DNA of 28,238 nucleotides, from positions 1 to 28,238 of the IMG/VR virus record IMGVR_UViG_3300030116_000781; one strand, 5' to 3'. The notes under the pieces are model-generated. The model made no database searches, had not been told where the DNA came from, and worked only from the letters and a program-made list of their open reading frames with translations. This DNA is from a virus. Shown piece after piece: positions 14,856 through 21,521 of this stretch; within the stretch, counting starts at the first letter, position 1; the number at the start of each line of letters is the position of its first letter. The translations under genes and the position numbers were made by a program.

Positions 14856-15607
14856 TATATATTTGGATAATAAGTCTTAGGCGTTATGTACGCGCTAGCT
14901 GATGATCCATCCTCCTGTAAAGCTCTTGCTAATTCATCTTCGTATAATAATTTCATTTCTTGAACTCTTTGTGGCGCATATTTTTGAGATAAGTAATATG
15001 CAAGTCCTGAAATCATGCATGGTATAAATCGATAAGGAGCGTCAGATGCATTTGTATAAGCTCCTGCGTCTTGAATTCTTTTTACATAATAAATGTTTAT
15101 GTAGTTATCTGCTTGTGTAGAACCTGCAGTTGGATAAATTGTAATAGTAGTTTTATCTATAAATCTTTGAACCCAAAATTGACTTGGAGTTCCTTTAACT
15201 AATTTATTAGAAAAAGCAGCATAAGTGTCTCTACTTACTTTTGTTAAAGGTAAATCCGTTTGTTCTGTTGTATCGTAATCAATTCTATAAGAAGCCGACA
15301 TAACATCACTTATGCCATATATACCATTAGTTGGGGCTGTTGTGTGGCTGGTTCCGTCTGAACTGTTTCTATAAAAGGTATAAGTTGTTGCACCTTCAGT
15401 TAAATCAATATTAGTTTCACCCACTTCCCAAAAATGAAGTCCTCTGTTTCCCCATTCTTGAAAAAGAATATTTAAAGATCTTCTAGCACTTCTAATTTGA
15501 TGACCAGAAGTACCGACTAATCCTAGTCTTTCATAAGCCTCTGCAATAATATCATCAATTGCAAGGTTCTGATCAAATCCATAAGCGCCAGATGTAGTAT
15601 TTGCCAT
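14855..15607 (-). CDS. P22 gp4-like head-tail connector / tail tubular protein, 250 aa
   Basis: Residues 15-55 hold DDIIAEAYERLGLVGTSGHQ, ARRSLNILFQEWGNRG and LHFWEVGE. This is the helical signature of P22 tail accessory factor gp4 and related podovirus connectors, which attach to the portal and extend the tail channel. The C-terminus keeps YAPQRVQEMKLLYEDELARA. Length is somewhat above P22 gp4 (about 166 aa), as seen in marine relatives. It is coupled to the 59-aa gene by TAATG. This is one of the better indicators of a short-tailed virion. Confidence 0.75.
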   Translation of the reverse strand: MANTTSGAYGFDQNLAIDDIIAEAYERLGLVGTSGHQIRSARRSLNILFQEWGNRGLHFWEVGETNIDLTEGATTYTFYRNSSDGTSHTTAPTNGIYGISDVMSASYRIDYDTTEQTDLPLTKVSRDTYAAFSNKLVKGTPSQFWVQRFIDKTTITIYPTAGSTQADNYINIYYVKRIQDAGAYTNASDAPYRFIPCMISGLAYYLSQKYAPQRVQEMKLLYEDELARALQEDGSSASAYITPKTYYPNI

Positions 15608-15617
15608 CGGCTACTCC

Positions 15618-15947
15618 TTAAAAAGTTCCGACTACATAAAAAAAGTCTATATTAGCTAAAACCGCGTACATTCCTGTATCAGCATAAATACCAGCTCCTG
15701 GTAATTTAAACTCGTGAACAGCATCAGCAGCTGAACCAAACTTACCATGATAAATTAATTTAGAAGCAGTAGCACTACTTCCTATTTCATTATAAATTTT
15801 AATTTCAGCATTTGCTGCACTTGACATTGCATATATATTCATAATATTTGCTTTAGTAATATCAGTTGCAGTTCCACTAATTAATTTTTGTATTTGTCCA
15901 CTTGCAGTTAGTACTACGCTTTGTCTAACTTTTGATGTTATTGACAT
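15618..15947 (-). CDS. Small beta-rich virion protein, 109 aa
   Basis: The protein is rich in Ala, Ser, Ile and Thr with a beta-sandwich pattern: MSITSKVRQSVVLTASGQIQ, IMNIYAMSSAANAEIKIYNE and a C-terminal strand ANIDFFYVVGTF. There are no Cys, catalytic or membrane motifs. It is preceded by a UUCG hairpin and has AAGGAG about ten bases before ATG 15947. Probably a decoration or tail accessory protein. It resembles in size and composition the 111-aa protein at 1213-1548. Confidence 0.68.
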   Translation of the reverse strand: MSITSKVRQSVVLTASGQIQKLISGTATDITKANIMNIYAMSSAANAEIKIYNEIGSSATASKLIYHGKFGSAADAVHEFKLPGAGIYADTGMYAVLANIDFFYVVGTF

Positions 15948-15963
15948 GTTGTTCTCCTTAATA

Positions 15964-15985
15964 GTGAGCTCCCGAAGGAGCCCAC
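15964..15985 (-). promoter_or_regulatory. UUCG-tetraloop hairpin between two structural genes
   Basis: On the minus strand GTGGGCTCC and GGAGCTCAC pair over 9 bp (one G-U wobble) around TTCG, an exceptionally stable tetraloop. It lies between the 184-aa and 109-aa genes, just upstream of the AAGGAG of the latter. No T-run follows in the gene direction, so it is more likely an mRNA stabiliser, processing or attenuation element than a full terminator. Confidence 0.65.
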
Positions 15986-16002
15986 ATTATTTTAGTTAGC
16001 TA

Positions 16003-16557
16003 TTAACTCCAAGCAGCTGCGCCTGTATCCGCAGTATTACCTGTTGCTAAATCATGAGCAAAATTCCAAATGCCTTTTTCAAAACAAGTGAAATATAGGT
16101 AAGTACCGTGAGTTAAACTATTCGTTGCTGCATTGGCAGGTGTATACGTCAATATAGTTTCATTTGCCGCAGACGTATCTATAGTTGATGCTGATCCCGA
16201 AGTTCTACTTTCAACTTTTGATCCTGTTCTGTAGACATCATTACCCGCACAAGTAAATGTAAGAGTGTTTGTTCCACCAGTTGTGTCATCAGATTGATAA
16301 TGAACTACGTAAGTTCCAACTGTTGCTGCTGGTAATGTTACCGCTTGAGCAGCAGCTCCTGTGTAGTTGTTAACCGTAATTACATTAGCTGTGTAAGTTA
16401 ATGCAGCTGCAGTTGCTACTACTGTTGCAGTTAAGCTAGTTAAATCAGGTTTCGTTCCTAAAAATCTTGAAGTTATAACTCCTGTACTAGCTGCTTTATT
16501 GATCTGTTGAAATCCTTTTTCGGACCTAACTGGACCATTAAACGATGTGTTTGCCAT
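16003..16557 (-). CDS. Beta-rich virion protein, 184 aa
   Basis: MANTSFNGPVRSEKGFQQIN is an opening I associate with marine phage structural proteins of unknown role. The rest is Thr/Ala-rich with repeated strands (ALTYTANVITVNNYTG, YVVHYQSDD, TLTFTCAGND), typical of a decoration, spike or fibre-base protein. ATG 16557 is preceded by a strong AGGAGG and by a 165-base gap holding a promoter candidate and an inverted repeat. It therefore probably leads its own transcript for the connector and fibre genes. Confidence 0.7.
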   Translation of the reverse strand: MANTSFNGPVRSEKGFQQINKAASTGVITSRFLGTKPDLTSLTATVVATAAALTYTANVITVNNYTGAAAQAVTLPAATVGTYVVHYQSDDTTGGTNTLTFTCAGNDVYRTGSKVESRTSGSASTIDTSAANETILTYTPANAATNSLTHGTYLYFTCFEKGIWNFAHDLATGNTADTGAAAWS

Positions 16558-16577
16558 AATATTCCTCCTAGAATATC

Positions 16578-16623
16578 TTAAATGTAGTCCCTAGGGAAGT
16601 CGACTATACGCGTCTACATTTAA
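16578..16623 (-). promoter_or_regulatory. 10-bp inverted repeat in the leader of the 184-aa gene
   Basis: TTAAATGTAG (16614-16623 on the minus strand) and CTACATTTAA (16578-16587) are perfect 10-bp arms around a 26-base loop. The loop itself holds the palindromes ACGCGT, GTCGAC and TCCCTAGGGA. It lies between the promoter candidate and the AGGAGG. In DNA it could be a protein-binding site; in RNA it would form a leader stem-loop next to the ribosome binding site. Confidence 0.6.
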
Positions 16624-16648
16624 TAATTATTAATTGTATAGTAATTAT

Positions 16649-16677
16649 TTTATATAATAGATTTTAATAGAGTGCAA
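16649..16677 (-). promoter_or_regulatory. Candidate sigma70-like promoter for the tail/fibre block
   Basis: On the minus strand TTGCAC (16677-16672), a 17-base spacer and TATAAA (16654-16649) lie in the largest non-coding gap of the window. The gene of the 184-aa virion protein begins about 90 bases downstream. Spacing is ideal and both hexamers are close to consensus. The rest of the gap is AT-rich, so chance similarity is possible. The gap also contains a weak 6-bp hairpin (GTGGCT/AGCCAC, 16711-16733) at the end of the preceding gene. Confidence 0.5.
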
Positions 16678-16721
16678 GAGAGCCTTAAAAGAAAGTGCGA
16701 TTTCAGCGATGTGGCTTTTAT

Positions 16722-16931
16722 CTAAGTAGCCACAGAAACTTGTGGAGCAGCGTTTTCAACGCTATTTTGCCTGTGGGCAATTTTAGCTTCTTCAAGCTTG
16801 ATCTCAGTAATGACTTCTCTAACTTTGTCATCAATCCGGACCATGTCAAGAGTGTATCTACCATTAGACAGCCACTCCTGCTCCCACTTCAACTCCAAGG
16901 ACCTTTTTTGTTTGTAAAGGTCTTGTATCAT
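16722..16931 (-). CDS. Small helical protein, 69 aa
   Basis: I chose ATG 16931 because AGGAGG lies six bases upstream; the in-frame ATG at 16946 lacks a site. The product begins MIQDLYKQKRSLELKWEQEW and is charged and helical (DKVREVITEIKLEEAKIAHR). It is soluble and has no Cys. It overlaps the 3' end of the 85-aa gene by 68 bases. The last gene before the promoter gap, it may end the capsid transcript. The family is not recognised. Confidence 0.65.
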   Translation of the reverse strand: MIQDLYKQKRSLELKWEQEWLSNGRYTLDMVRIDDKVREVITEIKLEEAKIAHRQNSVENAAPQVSVAT

Positions 16932-17121
16932 CAATAACCTCCTCATAAGTTATTCGATTTATCTTGGGATCATTCATTTCTCCAAGATACTCCCACTTTA
17001 TACTCTTATCTCCCAATTTGTCAACTATTGAATCTTCAATAGATTTAACATCATCTTCAGCCAGAACTTCAAATTCTGCGCCGTATTGATAAGCATATAT
17101 TTTTACTAGGAATTTCTTCAT
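16864..17121 (-). CDS. Small alpha/beta protein, 85 aa
   Basis: MKKFLVKIYAYQYGAEFEVL looks like an N-terminal beta-hairpin, followed by acidic helices (AEDDVKSIEDSIVDKLGDKS) and IKWEYLGEMND. The last about 20 residues lie in the overlap with the 69-aa gene, whose ribosome binding site is inside this frame. It has no catalytic motif. It follows the repeat-flanked oxygenase gene. Function unknown. Its 'K-x-YLGE' style recalls small phage proteins of early or accessory type, but I cannot name a family. Confidence 0.65.
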   Translation of the reverse strand: MKKFLVKIYAYQYGAEFEVLAEDDVKSIEDSIVDKLGDKSIKWEYLGEMNDPKINRITYEEVIDDTRPLQTKKVLGVEVGAGVAV

Positions 17122-17135
17122 ATTTTTAGTGTATT

Positions 17136-17699
17136 TTTAAATTGTGGCAAAACTTTGTTTTCCTTAAAACGTTATTATTTTTTCAATAAATATATTCATA
17201 GTTAATCTTTCTTCATCTACATTTAAAATTGTTGGACCATGATATTTAGAACCTTCATAGCATACAAGTGTGTTTAAGTCATTACTAATTATTATTTGTT
17301 TTTCCTTATTTTTATTAAAAATTGTAGTTCCATTTTTCATATTTCCATTACTTAAATACACTATTCCAGCTAAATGAACATTATGGTCAACATGATAATG
17401 ATTTCTTCCTTCAGTTTCTTTACATCCTGGCATTAATTTATGAAAATAAACAAAACTATTTCCATATGTAGTATGAGTATAAGGAAAATAACATTTTAAA
17501 ATTTTTAAAATAACTGAATTAAATAATTCATAATTGTTAATATGTAGGGATTCAGTTCGAAGACCTATCCATTTATCGTTTTTTGTAGGAGGGAAATATT
17601 TAAATTTTTTTGATAACTTTATTATTTCATCTACATTGTCAAAAAAATTATCAACAACAATTGTTGGCAGCATTTTTCTTTCTAAATTTAAATTGTGGC
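17136..17699 (-). repeat. 13-bp direct repeats flanking the capsid-side oxygenase gene
   Basis: TTTAAATTGTGGC occurs at 17136-17148 and 17687-17699 on the plus strand. Extending the comparison gives 16 of 18 matching bases. The copies lie immediately outside the oxygenase gene. The 17687 copy is part of the capsid gene terminator (its second arm and T-rich tail), and the 17136 copy looks like a duplicated piece of it. This is what insertion of a one-gene cassette by recombination could leave. Confidence 0.6.
17164..17673 (-). CDS. 2OG-Fe(II) oxygenase-like protein (DUF6445-like), 169 aa
   Basis: Complete DSBH ligand set: GRNHYHVDHNVHLAGIVYLS gives His94 and Asp96, and CYEGSKYHGPTIL gives His145. 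EERLTMNIFI gives Arg156 for 2-oxoglutarate. The order PTIVVDNFFDNVDEII at the N-terminus and the HVDHN...AGIVYL core resemble the group named DUF6445, as I recall it. I prefer ATG 17673 because the longer frame's ATG (17706) lies within the terminator hairpin. The gene sits alone between capsid and tail genes, flanked by 13-bp direct repeats, unlike the clustered oxygenases at 4004-8369. More AT-rich than the capsid gene, consistent with acquisition. Substrate unknown. Confidence 0.8.
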   Translation of the reverse strand: MLPTIVVDNFFDNVDEIIKLSKKFKYFPPTKNDKWIGLRTESLHINNYELFNSVILKILKCYFPYTHTTYGNSFVYFHKLMPGCKETEGRNHYHVDHNVHLAGIVYLSNGNMKNGTTIFNKNKEKQIIISNDLNTLVCYEGSKYHGPTILNVDEERLTMNIFIEKIITF

Positions 17700-17719
17700 G
17701 GAACAATGTCCCGCCACAA
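17693..17719 (-). terminator. Hairpin terminator after the major capsid gene
   Basis: On the minus strand TTGTGGCGGGA and TTCCGCCACAA form an 11-bp stem (one G-U pair) with loop CATTG, followed by TTTAAATTTAG. It begins 13 bases after the capsid stop codon at 17732. The stem is GC-rich against an AT-rich background, but the T-tract is interrupted, so termination may be partial. Confidence 0.72.
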
Positions 17720-17731
17720 AATGATTATTGA

Positions 17732-18652
17732 TTACGCACCTTCAACGCCGAAGATACCTCTATAGTCAGATGCGCCAAAAGCGTATCTTTCTCTAGCTTT
17801 GTATCTAACGTTACCAGTATCAAAGTCTCCTTCCATTGAAGTTGTCAATGGAGTTCTTGAGAACATTTTCATACCGTTAGGAACGTCCGTGATAATGTAG
17901 AATGAATCAGCATCAGTTAAAAAGTTATTAACTCTGTAACCTTGTGGGATCATTCCCATGCTGTTGATTGCATTGATGTCATTATCAGCTGTCTGAGTTC
18001 TACCTTGAGATTTCATCAATCTCTCAGCATTGAACTGATTTGCAGAAGGAACGATCATTTTCACTCCTTTAGCTGCAATTCTCAAACCTCTTTCATCAGT
18101 CATCGCAGCGATGTCGATTAGCGATTGCTCTAATGAAGTTTCGTTCAAGTCAGCTTGTGTGCTAAGTGTGTTAGAAACTGTACCTGCTATAGTCGCGTGA
18201 CTAGTTGCAAATAAGTTTGAACCATCACCTGTTTGGAACGCAGATGCTGCCGCTATTGACGGTAGACCATTGTTCAAAGGTGCTGCTCCTTTAACTTCCT
18301 TAGCATTGGACATAGATCTTGCTAGTGCTTTTGTGTATCTAGAAGAAAGTCTGTCATAAAGGTTGTCCTCTATTGCTTCTTCTGTGATAGCAAAAGCTAG
18401 CGCGATCGTTTCCATAGTGTAACGAGCAGTGTAAGTCTCTTGCGCTTCGTCGTACGAAATGCCTTGACCTTCTGCTTTTACATCAGCGTTAGCGAATCCA
18501 GATAACATTACTTCCTCTTCGAAAGCTCTGTCACTTGATTCAGTTGTGTATATTTCAGCGTGTTGATTTTCGTAACGCTTGTACTCCAGCCCAAATAGTG
18601 CATTTAGGCCTGGTTCTAGTTCTTTGACTAGCTGTGCTCTTGATATTGCCAT
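17732..18652 (-). CDS. Major capsid protein, 306 aa (HK97-fold type)
   Basis: The sequence has the hallmarks of a phage major head protein. The N-terminal helix ELEPGLNALFGLEYKRYENQ is followed by YTTESSDRAFEEEVMLSGFA and DEAQETYTARYTMETIALAF. A long spine-like region with VKMIVPSANQFNAERLMKSQ follows, and the C-terminal segment KARERYAFGASDYRGIFG. It resembles the Mu gpT-like / HK97-fold coat proteins common in marine phages. Length is normal. Codon use is richer in G+C than the surrounding accessory genes. It follows the scaffold and decoration genes in the usual order and is followed by a terminator, as expected for the most highly expressed gene. Confidence 0.88.
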   Translation of the reverse strand: MAISRAQLVKELEPGLNALFGLEYKRYENQHAEIYTTESSDRAFEEEVMLSGFANADVKAEGQGISYDEAQETYTARYTMETIALAFAITEEAIEDNLYDRLSSRYTKALARSMSNAKEVKGAAPLNNGLPSIAAASAFQTGDGSNLFATSHATIAGTVSNTLSTQADLNETSLEQSLIDIAAMTDERGLRIAAKGVKMIVPSANQFNAERLMKSQGRTQTADNDINAINSMGMIPQGYRVNNFLTDADSFYIITDVPNGMKMFSRTPLTTSMEGDFDTGNVRYKARERYAFGASDYRGIFGVEGA

Positions 18653-18668
18653 GATCTATATGCTCCTA

Positions 18669-19277
18669 TTAGATTGTCCAGTCGTTACCAGCAGTAGCTG
18701 AGTTACATAAGTATTGTCCAAGGTTCTGAGCAAAAACCATTGAGCAGTAAGCTGCTGTTTGGTCATTGTTCTCAGGGTCCTCAGCGTTTCTTATGATTCT
18801 CCACTGATTGTTGGTATCGTGGATGTTACCAATATCCATTGTATTAGTACATTGTCCAGAAGTTTCACTTCCTGTTGGAACAGCTGCTGCGAAAGATACA
18901 GTTCTACCGACATTTGCCTGTGTAACTGCTGCAGAAGTTGAACCCACAAAAAGTTGAAATGGATTGTCTATTACAAAACATGTAACATCTTCACTGTTTG
19001 CTGGAGTAATAGGTTGGTTATACCAGTTCGCCCACGTCGGCTTCTTTGTAGTTGCCGCATTGTAGTAGATACCGTTAAACACACCTATAGTTAAGAATGT
19101 ACGAGTACTAGACGCTTCCACGATATAACCGTCTTTCATTCTGACAGTTGCACCTTGGAATAAATCTTGAGCGTACCCGGCATCTATGTAGTATTTGCCT
19201 TGACCTTGCGTAGCTGGTGTTGAACCAACAGTACCCGCAGCAATCAAACCAAATCCGGCTGTGTTTCTATTTGCCAT
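18669..19277 (-). CDS. Head decoration-like protein, 202 aa
   Basis: MANRNTAGFGLIAAGTVGST, a central PFQLFVGSTSAAV and the Gln/Asn-rich end match the type of protein that lies just upstream of the capsid gene in many marine phages. It is beta-rich with several Cys (positions near 101, 142, 177, 190) and no catalytic motif. ATG 19277 has AAAGGAG about nine bases upstream, and the 17-base gap to the capsid gene suggests matched high expression. A decoration or capsid-associated role is inferred from position. Confidence 0.72.
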   Translation of the reverse strand: MANRNTAGFGLIAAGTVGSTPATQGQGKYYIDAGYAQDLFQGATVRMKDGYIVEASSTRTFLTIGVFNGIYYNAATTKKPTWANWYNQPITPANSEDVTCFVIDNPFQLFVGSTSAAVTQANVGRTVSFAAAVPTGSETSGQCTNTMDIGNIHDTNNQWRIIRNAEDPENNDQTAAYCSMVFAQNLGQYLCNSATAGNDWTI

Positions 19278-19293
19278 AGTTATTACTCCTTTT

Positions 19294-19324
19294 GAACCTG
19301 CCGTCCGAAAACGGCCTCCAGTTC
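19294..19324 (-). promoter_or_regulatory. Leader hairpin before the decoration gene
   Basis: On the minus strand GCCGT/ACGGC (loop TTTCGG) is nested within outer GAAC/GTTC pairs in a 79-base gap upstream of AAAGGAG and ATG 19277. It has no T-tract in the gene direction. It may stabilise or process the abundant capsid transcript. Confidence 0.45.
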
Positions 19325-19356
19325 GGGTTAATTTAATTCCGATAGTTTAAGAAATA

Positions 19357-19812
19357 TTATTTCTTTGTACCACCGAAGGTTTGCTTCGAATTCCTATCAA
19401 TTTTGATAGGCATTCTTTTGTCCTGATCCCTAAGTAAGTCGGTTTCAACTGACTCGTCTTGACCTTCAGTAAGTTTCCTTTGATAGTCAATACGCGCCTT
19501 CGCGAGTTCTTCGGGTATCCTTGCCAGGAGAAGGCCTCCTACTCCTATGACTCCAGCGTATTTACCGTCTGTTACAATTGGATAATCTGAATCTTTATAT
19601 TCGTCAGCTCTCACTAACTCATATCCAGACCTCAATCTACCATGAATATTTTTCTGGTCATTGAAACCTAGTGATTCAGCTCTGATCCATCTGTGCCTAT
19701 AGCCGTCTGGCGCTGGTGGTGCATCAAGAGATGAAGGGGGCTTGTACTCTTTTGGACGTTCAGTTTTTGTCCGAGTCTCAGCCGCACGTGAAGTTTTTTT
19801 GTCTTTTGTCAT
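19357..19812 (-). CDS. Head-region phage protein, 151 aa
   Basis: The basic disordered N-terminus (about 1-30, Lys/Arg/Thr-rich) leads to PDGYRHRWIRAESLGFNDQK and GRLRSGYELVRADEYKD. These are followed by KYAGVIGVGGLLLARIPEEL and a charged C-terminus (LRDQDKRMPIKI). Proteins with this W-I-R and 'GGLLLA' pattern appear between scaffold and capsid genes of related marine phages, as far as I recall. It starts one base after the scaffold stop. Probably a capsid assembly or minor head protein. Confidence 0.65.
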   Translation of the reverse strand: MTKDKKTSRAAETRTKTERPKEYKPPSSLDAPPAPDGYRHRWIRAESLGFNDQKNIHGRLRSGYELVRADEYKDSDYPIVTDGKYAGVIGVGGLLLARIPEELAKARIDYQRKLTEGQDESVETDLLRDQDKRMPIKIDRNSKQTFGGTKK

Positions 19813-19813
19813 A

Positions 19814-20764
19814 TTATGCTCCTTCCGTGAGTTTTAATTGTTTAGCATATTCTTCTAGTGGCACACCTAATTTTTTAGCGATTGCTACTTGAGACGATGT
19901 GAGTCTCACTTGTTTGCGACCAGTTTTTGTTGTGCGTTTCGCAGAAGCCACTGACTGAACAGTTTTGGTCGTAGGCTTATCTTCATTATTACCAAATTTA
20001 TGTGGAAAGTCAACTCTCATTCGTTTATCGACTTCCGCATAATATTCGTCTGAGTGAGGATCAAAACCTTCTTTTTCCGTCAAATCCTTATGGATTTCAA
20101 AAGCAGTATAAGTCATAGCTTTGTCACTTCCAAACCATGAGTTTTTAGCTGCCCATTGTTCCGCTTTAGGATCTGGTGGAATGTCTGGTTCTGCTCTTCG
20201 AGGTATAGGTCTATCTATATCTCCACCTTGGGATGCTCTTACCGGTACTTCATCCGGCGTTGTTGTTTTTTGCTGTTCTAGTCTTGCATTTTCAAGAGCT
20301 AGTGCAGCAATTCTTTTGTTTGCTGTAACTTGAGCTGCAGCGTCTCCAGCTTCTATTGCCATCGCTAATTCTTTTTGCGCTGACTCCATTCCGCTTTTAA
20401 CGTTTTCTTCAAATCGTTTCGTGTAATCAGAATCAATTCTTTGAAATCTCTCGTTATCAAGTCTTCTTTTTTTCTCTAACGCATTAGCATATTCTACAGC
20501 AGCAGCTTCTCTACGTTCTGCTTCTCTCATCTTACGAGTAAGTTTTGCAATACGTGATTGAACACCTTTACTGTATTCTTCTAATTTAGAGTCTTCCTTT
20601 TTTTCTTCCGTTGGTTCTTCTGTTTTTGTTTCTTGTTCCGTGGGTTGTGCTTCTTCTTTCGGAGCAGTATCTACTACTGCTTCATCTTTTTCTACAGGAA
20701 TATCAACTTCGGTTTCTGGACCTGAAGTGTCGATATCAACTGTTTTCTTTTCTTCCTCTGGCAT
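19814..20764 (-). CDS. Putative scaffolding protein, 316 aa
   Basis: The N-terminal 70 residues are very acidic and low-complexity (Glu/Thr/Pro), followed by coiled-coil helices from about 75 to 165 (IAKLTRKMREAERREAAAVE, AVTANKRIAALALENARLEQ-type heptads). The C-terminus is basic (KTGRKQVRLTSSQVAIAKKL) and could contact the capsid protein. This acid-coil-base layout and the position directly before the head genes are typical of phage scaffolds. There is no protease motif. It begins 15 bases after the GroES-like gene stop. Confidence 0.78.
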   Translation of the reverse strand: MPEEEKKTVDIDTSGPETEVDIPVEKDEAVVDTAPKEEAQPTEQETKTEEPTEEKKEDSKLEEYSKGVQSRIAKLTRKMREAERREAAAVEYANALEKKRRLDNERFQRIDSDYTKRFEENVKSGMESAQKELAMAIEAGDAAAQVTANKRIAALALENARLEQQKTTTPDEVPVRASQGGDIDRPIPRRAEPDIPPDPKAEQWAAKNSWFGSDKAMTYTAFEIHKDLTEKEGFDPHSDEYYAEVDKRMRVDFPHKFGNNEDKPTTKTVQSVASAKRTTKTGRKQVRLTSSQVAIAKKLGVPLEEYAKQLKLTEGA

Positions 20765-20778
20765 AGTTCCTTCCTATG

Positions 20779-21228
20779 TTAAAATTTATGCAAGATATCT
20801 GTTGGATCTTGCACAGTTGCTAATACTTCGTCATCATTTAGAAGACGAACTTCCCCACCCTCAATTTCTATTCTAGATCCTGCGTAACGTGCAAAGATTA
20901 TCCAATCTCCGACCTTGCACCATGGACCTTCTGAAAATCTTTCTTTATCCCCATAACAATCAGGACCCATGGCTAACACGTTTCCGCATTGCGATCCTAC
21001 TTGTTGTCTTTCAATTGTTTCTTGTCCAAAATAAACTCCACCTTTAGATTTTTCATCCATTCTAAATGGCAGAACTAAAAGTCTCCAACCAGTTGGTTGT
21101 GGTAGTTTTGCTTTTTCTTTTGTAACTTCTTTTTTTTCTGATTTCTTTACACCAACTAATTCTTTATTTGGTGTTATTATTTTTGGGCTTTGTGCTGTTG
21201 ATATTGATGACTGTGCCTTTTGACTCAT
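20779..21228 (-). CDS. GroES-like co-chaperonin (Cpn10 fold), 149 aa
   Basis: Residues about 46-142 match Cpn10: PTGWRLLVLPFRMDEKSKGG, VYFGQETIERQQVGSQCGNV, LAMGPDCYG and CKVGDWIIFARYAGSRIEIE, then EVRLLNDDEVLATV. The mobile-loop region (KSKGGVYFGQETIE) and the final 'DDEVLAT' strand are both present. A 45-residue Lys/Ser-rich N-terminal extension is unusual, since GroES is about 97 aa. In known phages such proteins replace GroES to fold the capsid protein. No GroEL gene is visible, so it would act with host GroEL. ATG 21228 has AAGGAG four bases upstream. Confidence 0.88.
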   Translation of the reverse strand: MSQKAQSSISTAQSPKIITPNKELVGVKKSEKKEVTKEKAKLPQPTGWRLLVLPFRMDEKSKGGVYFGQETIERQQVGSQCGNVLAMGPDCYGDKERFSEGPWCKVGDWIIFARYAGSRIEIEGGEVRLLNDDEVLATVQDPTDILHKF

Positions 21229-21415
21229 TTTGCTCCTTATCGTTTAGCAGGTTAGAGATTTCCTGTTGCACTGATTCCAATGCATTTATTTGTCCTATTA
21301 TATACTTGTATGTTTCCATACTGTCAACCCCTCCGGACGTTACAGAGATTGATAACTGTTCTGTTCTTCTTCTAATTGCTCTTCTTAAACTATTAAGTAT
21401 TTGTTCTGGTTCCAC
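21164..21415 (-). CDS. Small phage protein, 83 aa, GTG start
   Basis: GTG at 21415 is preceded by AAAGGAG with six-base spacing, which decides the start. The sequence has a basic N-terminal helix (ILNSLRRAIRRRTEQLSISV), TSGGVDSMETYKYIIGQINA and an acidic helix. The last about 20 residues (KGTVININSTKPKNNNTK) lie in a 65-base overlap with the GroES-like gene and look like a fortuitous extension. No membrane or catalytic motif is seen. Function unknown. Confidence 0.65.
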   Translation of the reverse strand: MEPEQILNSLRRAIRRRTEQLSISVTSGGVDSMETYKYIIGQINALESVQQEISNLLNDKEQNESKGTVININSTKPKNNNTK

Positions 21416-21521
21416 GAATAACTCCTTTTAATGTTTTAGCTTGACCGGCATGTAATTTAGAAGCTTTTTTTAAAGCTTTAATTACTTTTTTTACTTTTTT
21501 CTTTTTGCCGTTTTTTAACAT
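21393..21521 (-). CDS. Tiny Lys-rich protein, 42 aa
   Basis: Found by hand translation. ATG 21521 has AAGGAG six bases upstream; another in-frame ATG lies two codons earlier, inside the spacer. The product is MLKNGKKKKVKKVIKALKKA followed by SKLHAGQAKTLKGVIRGTRT and ends with NT. It is very basic and helical, so nucleic acid or capsid binding is likely but unproven. It overlaps the genes on both sides. Confidence 0.65.
   Translation of the reverse strand: MLKNGKKKKVKKVIKALKKASKLHAGQAKTLKGVIRGTRTNT

Noticed and set aside
16634-16658. Plus-strand TATAAT as a divergent promoter
   Set aside because: No correctly spaced -35 element and no plus-strand gene to drive.
16711-16733. 6-bp hairpin GTGGCT/AGCCAC as a transcription terminator
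   Set aside because: It overlaps the stop codon of the 69-aa gene, has a long loop, and no T-run follows.
17674-17706. ATG 17706 as start of the capsid-side oxygenase
   Set aside because: It lies inside the capsid terminator hairpin; the family N-terminus begins at the later Met (PTIVVDNFF).
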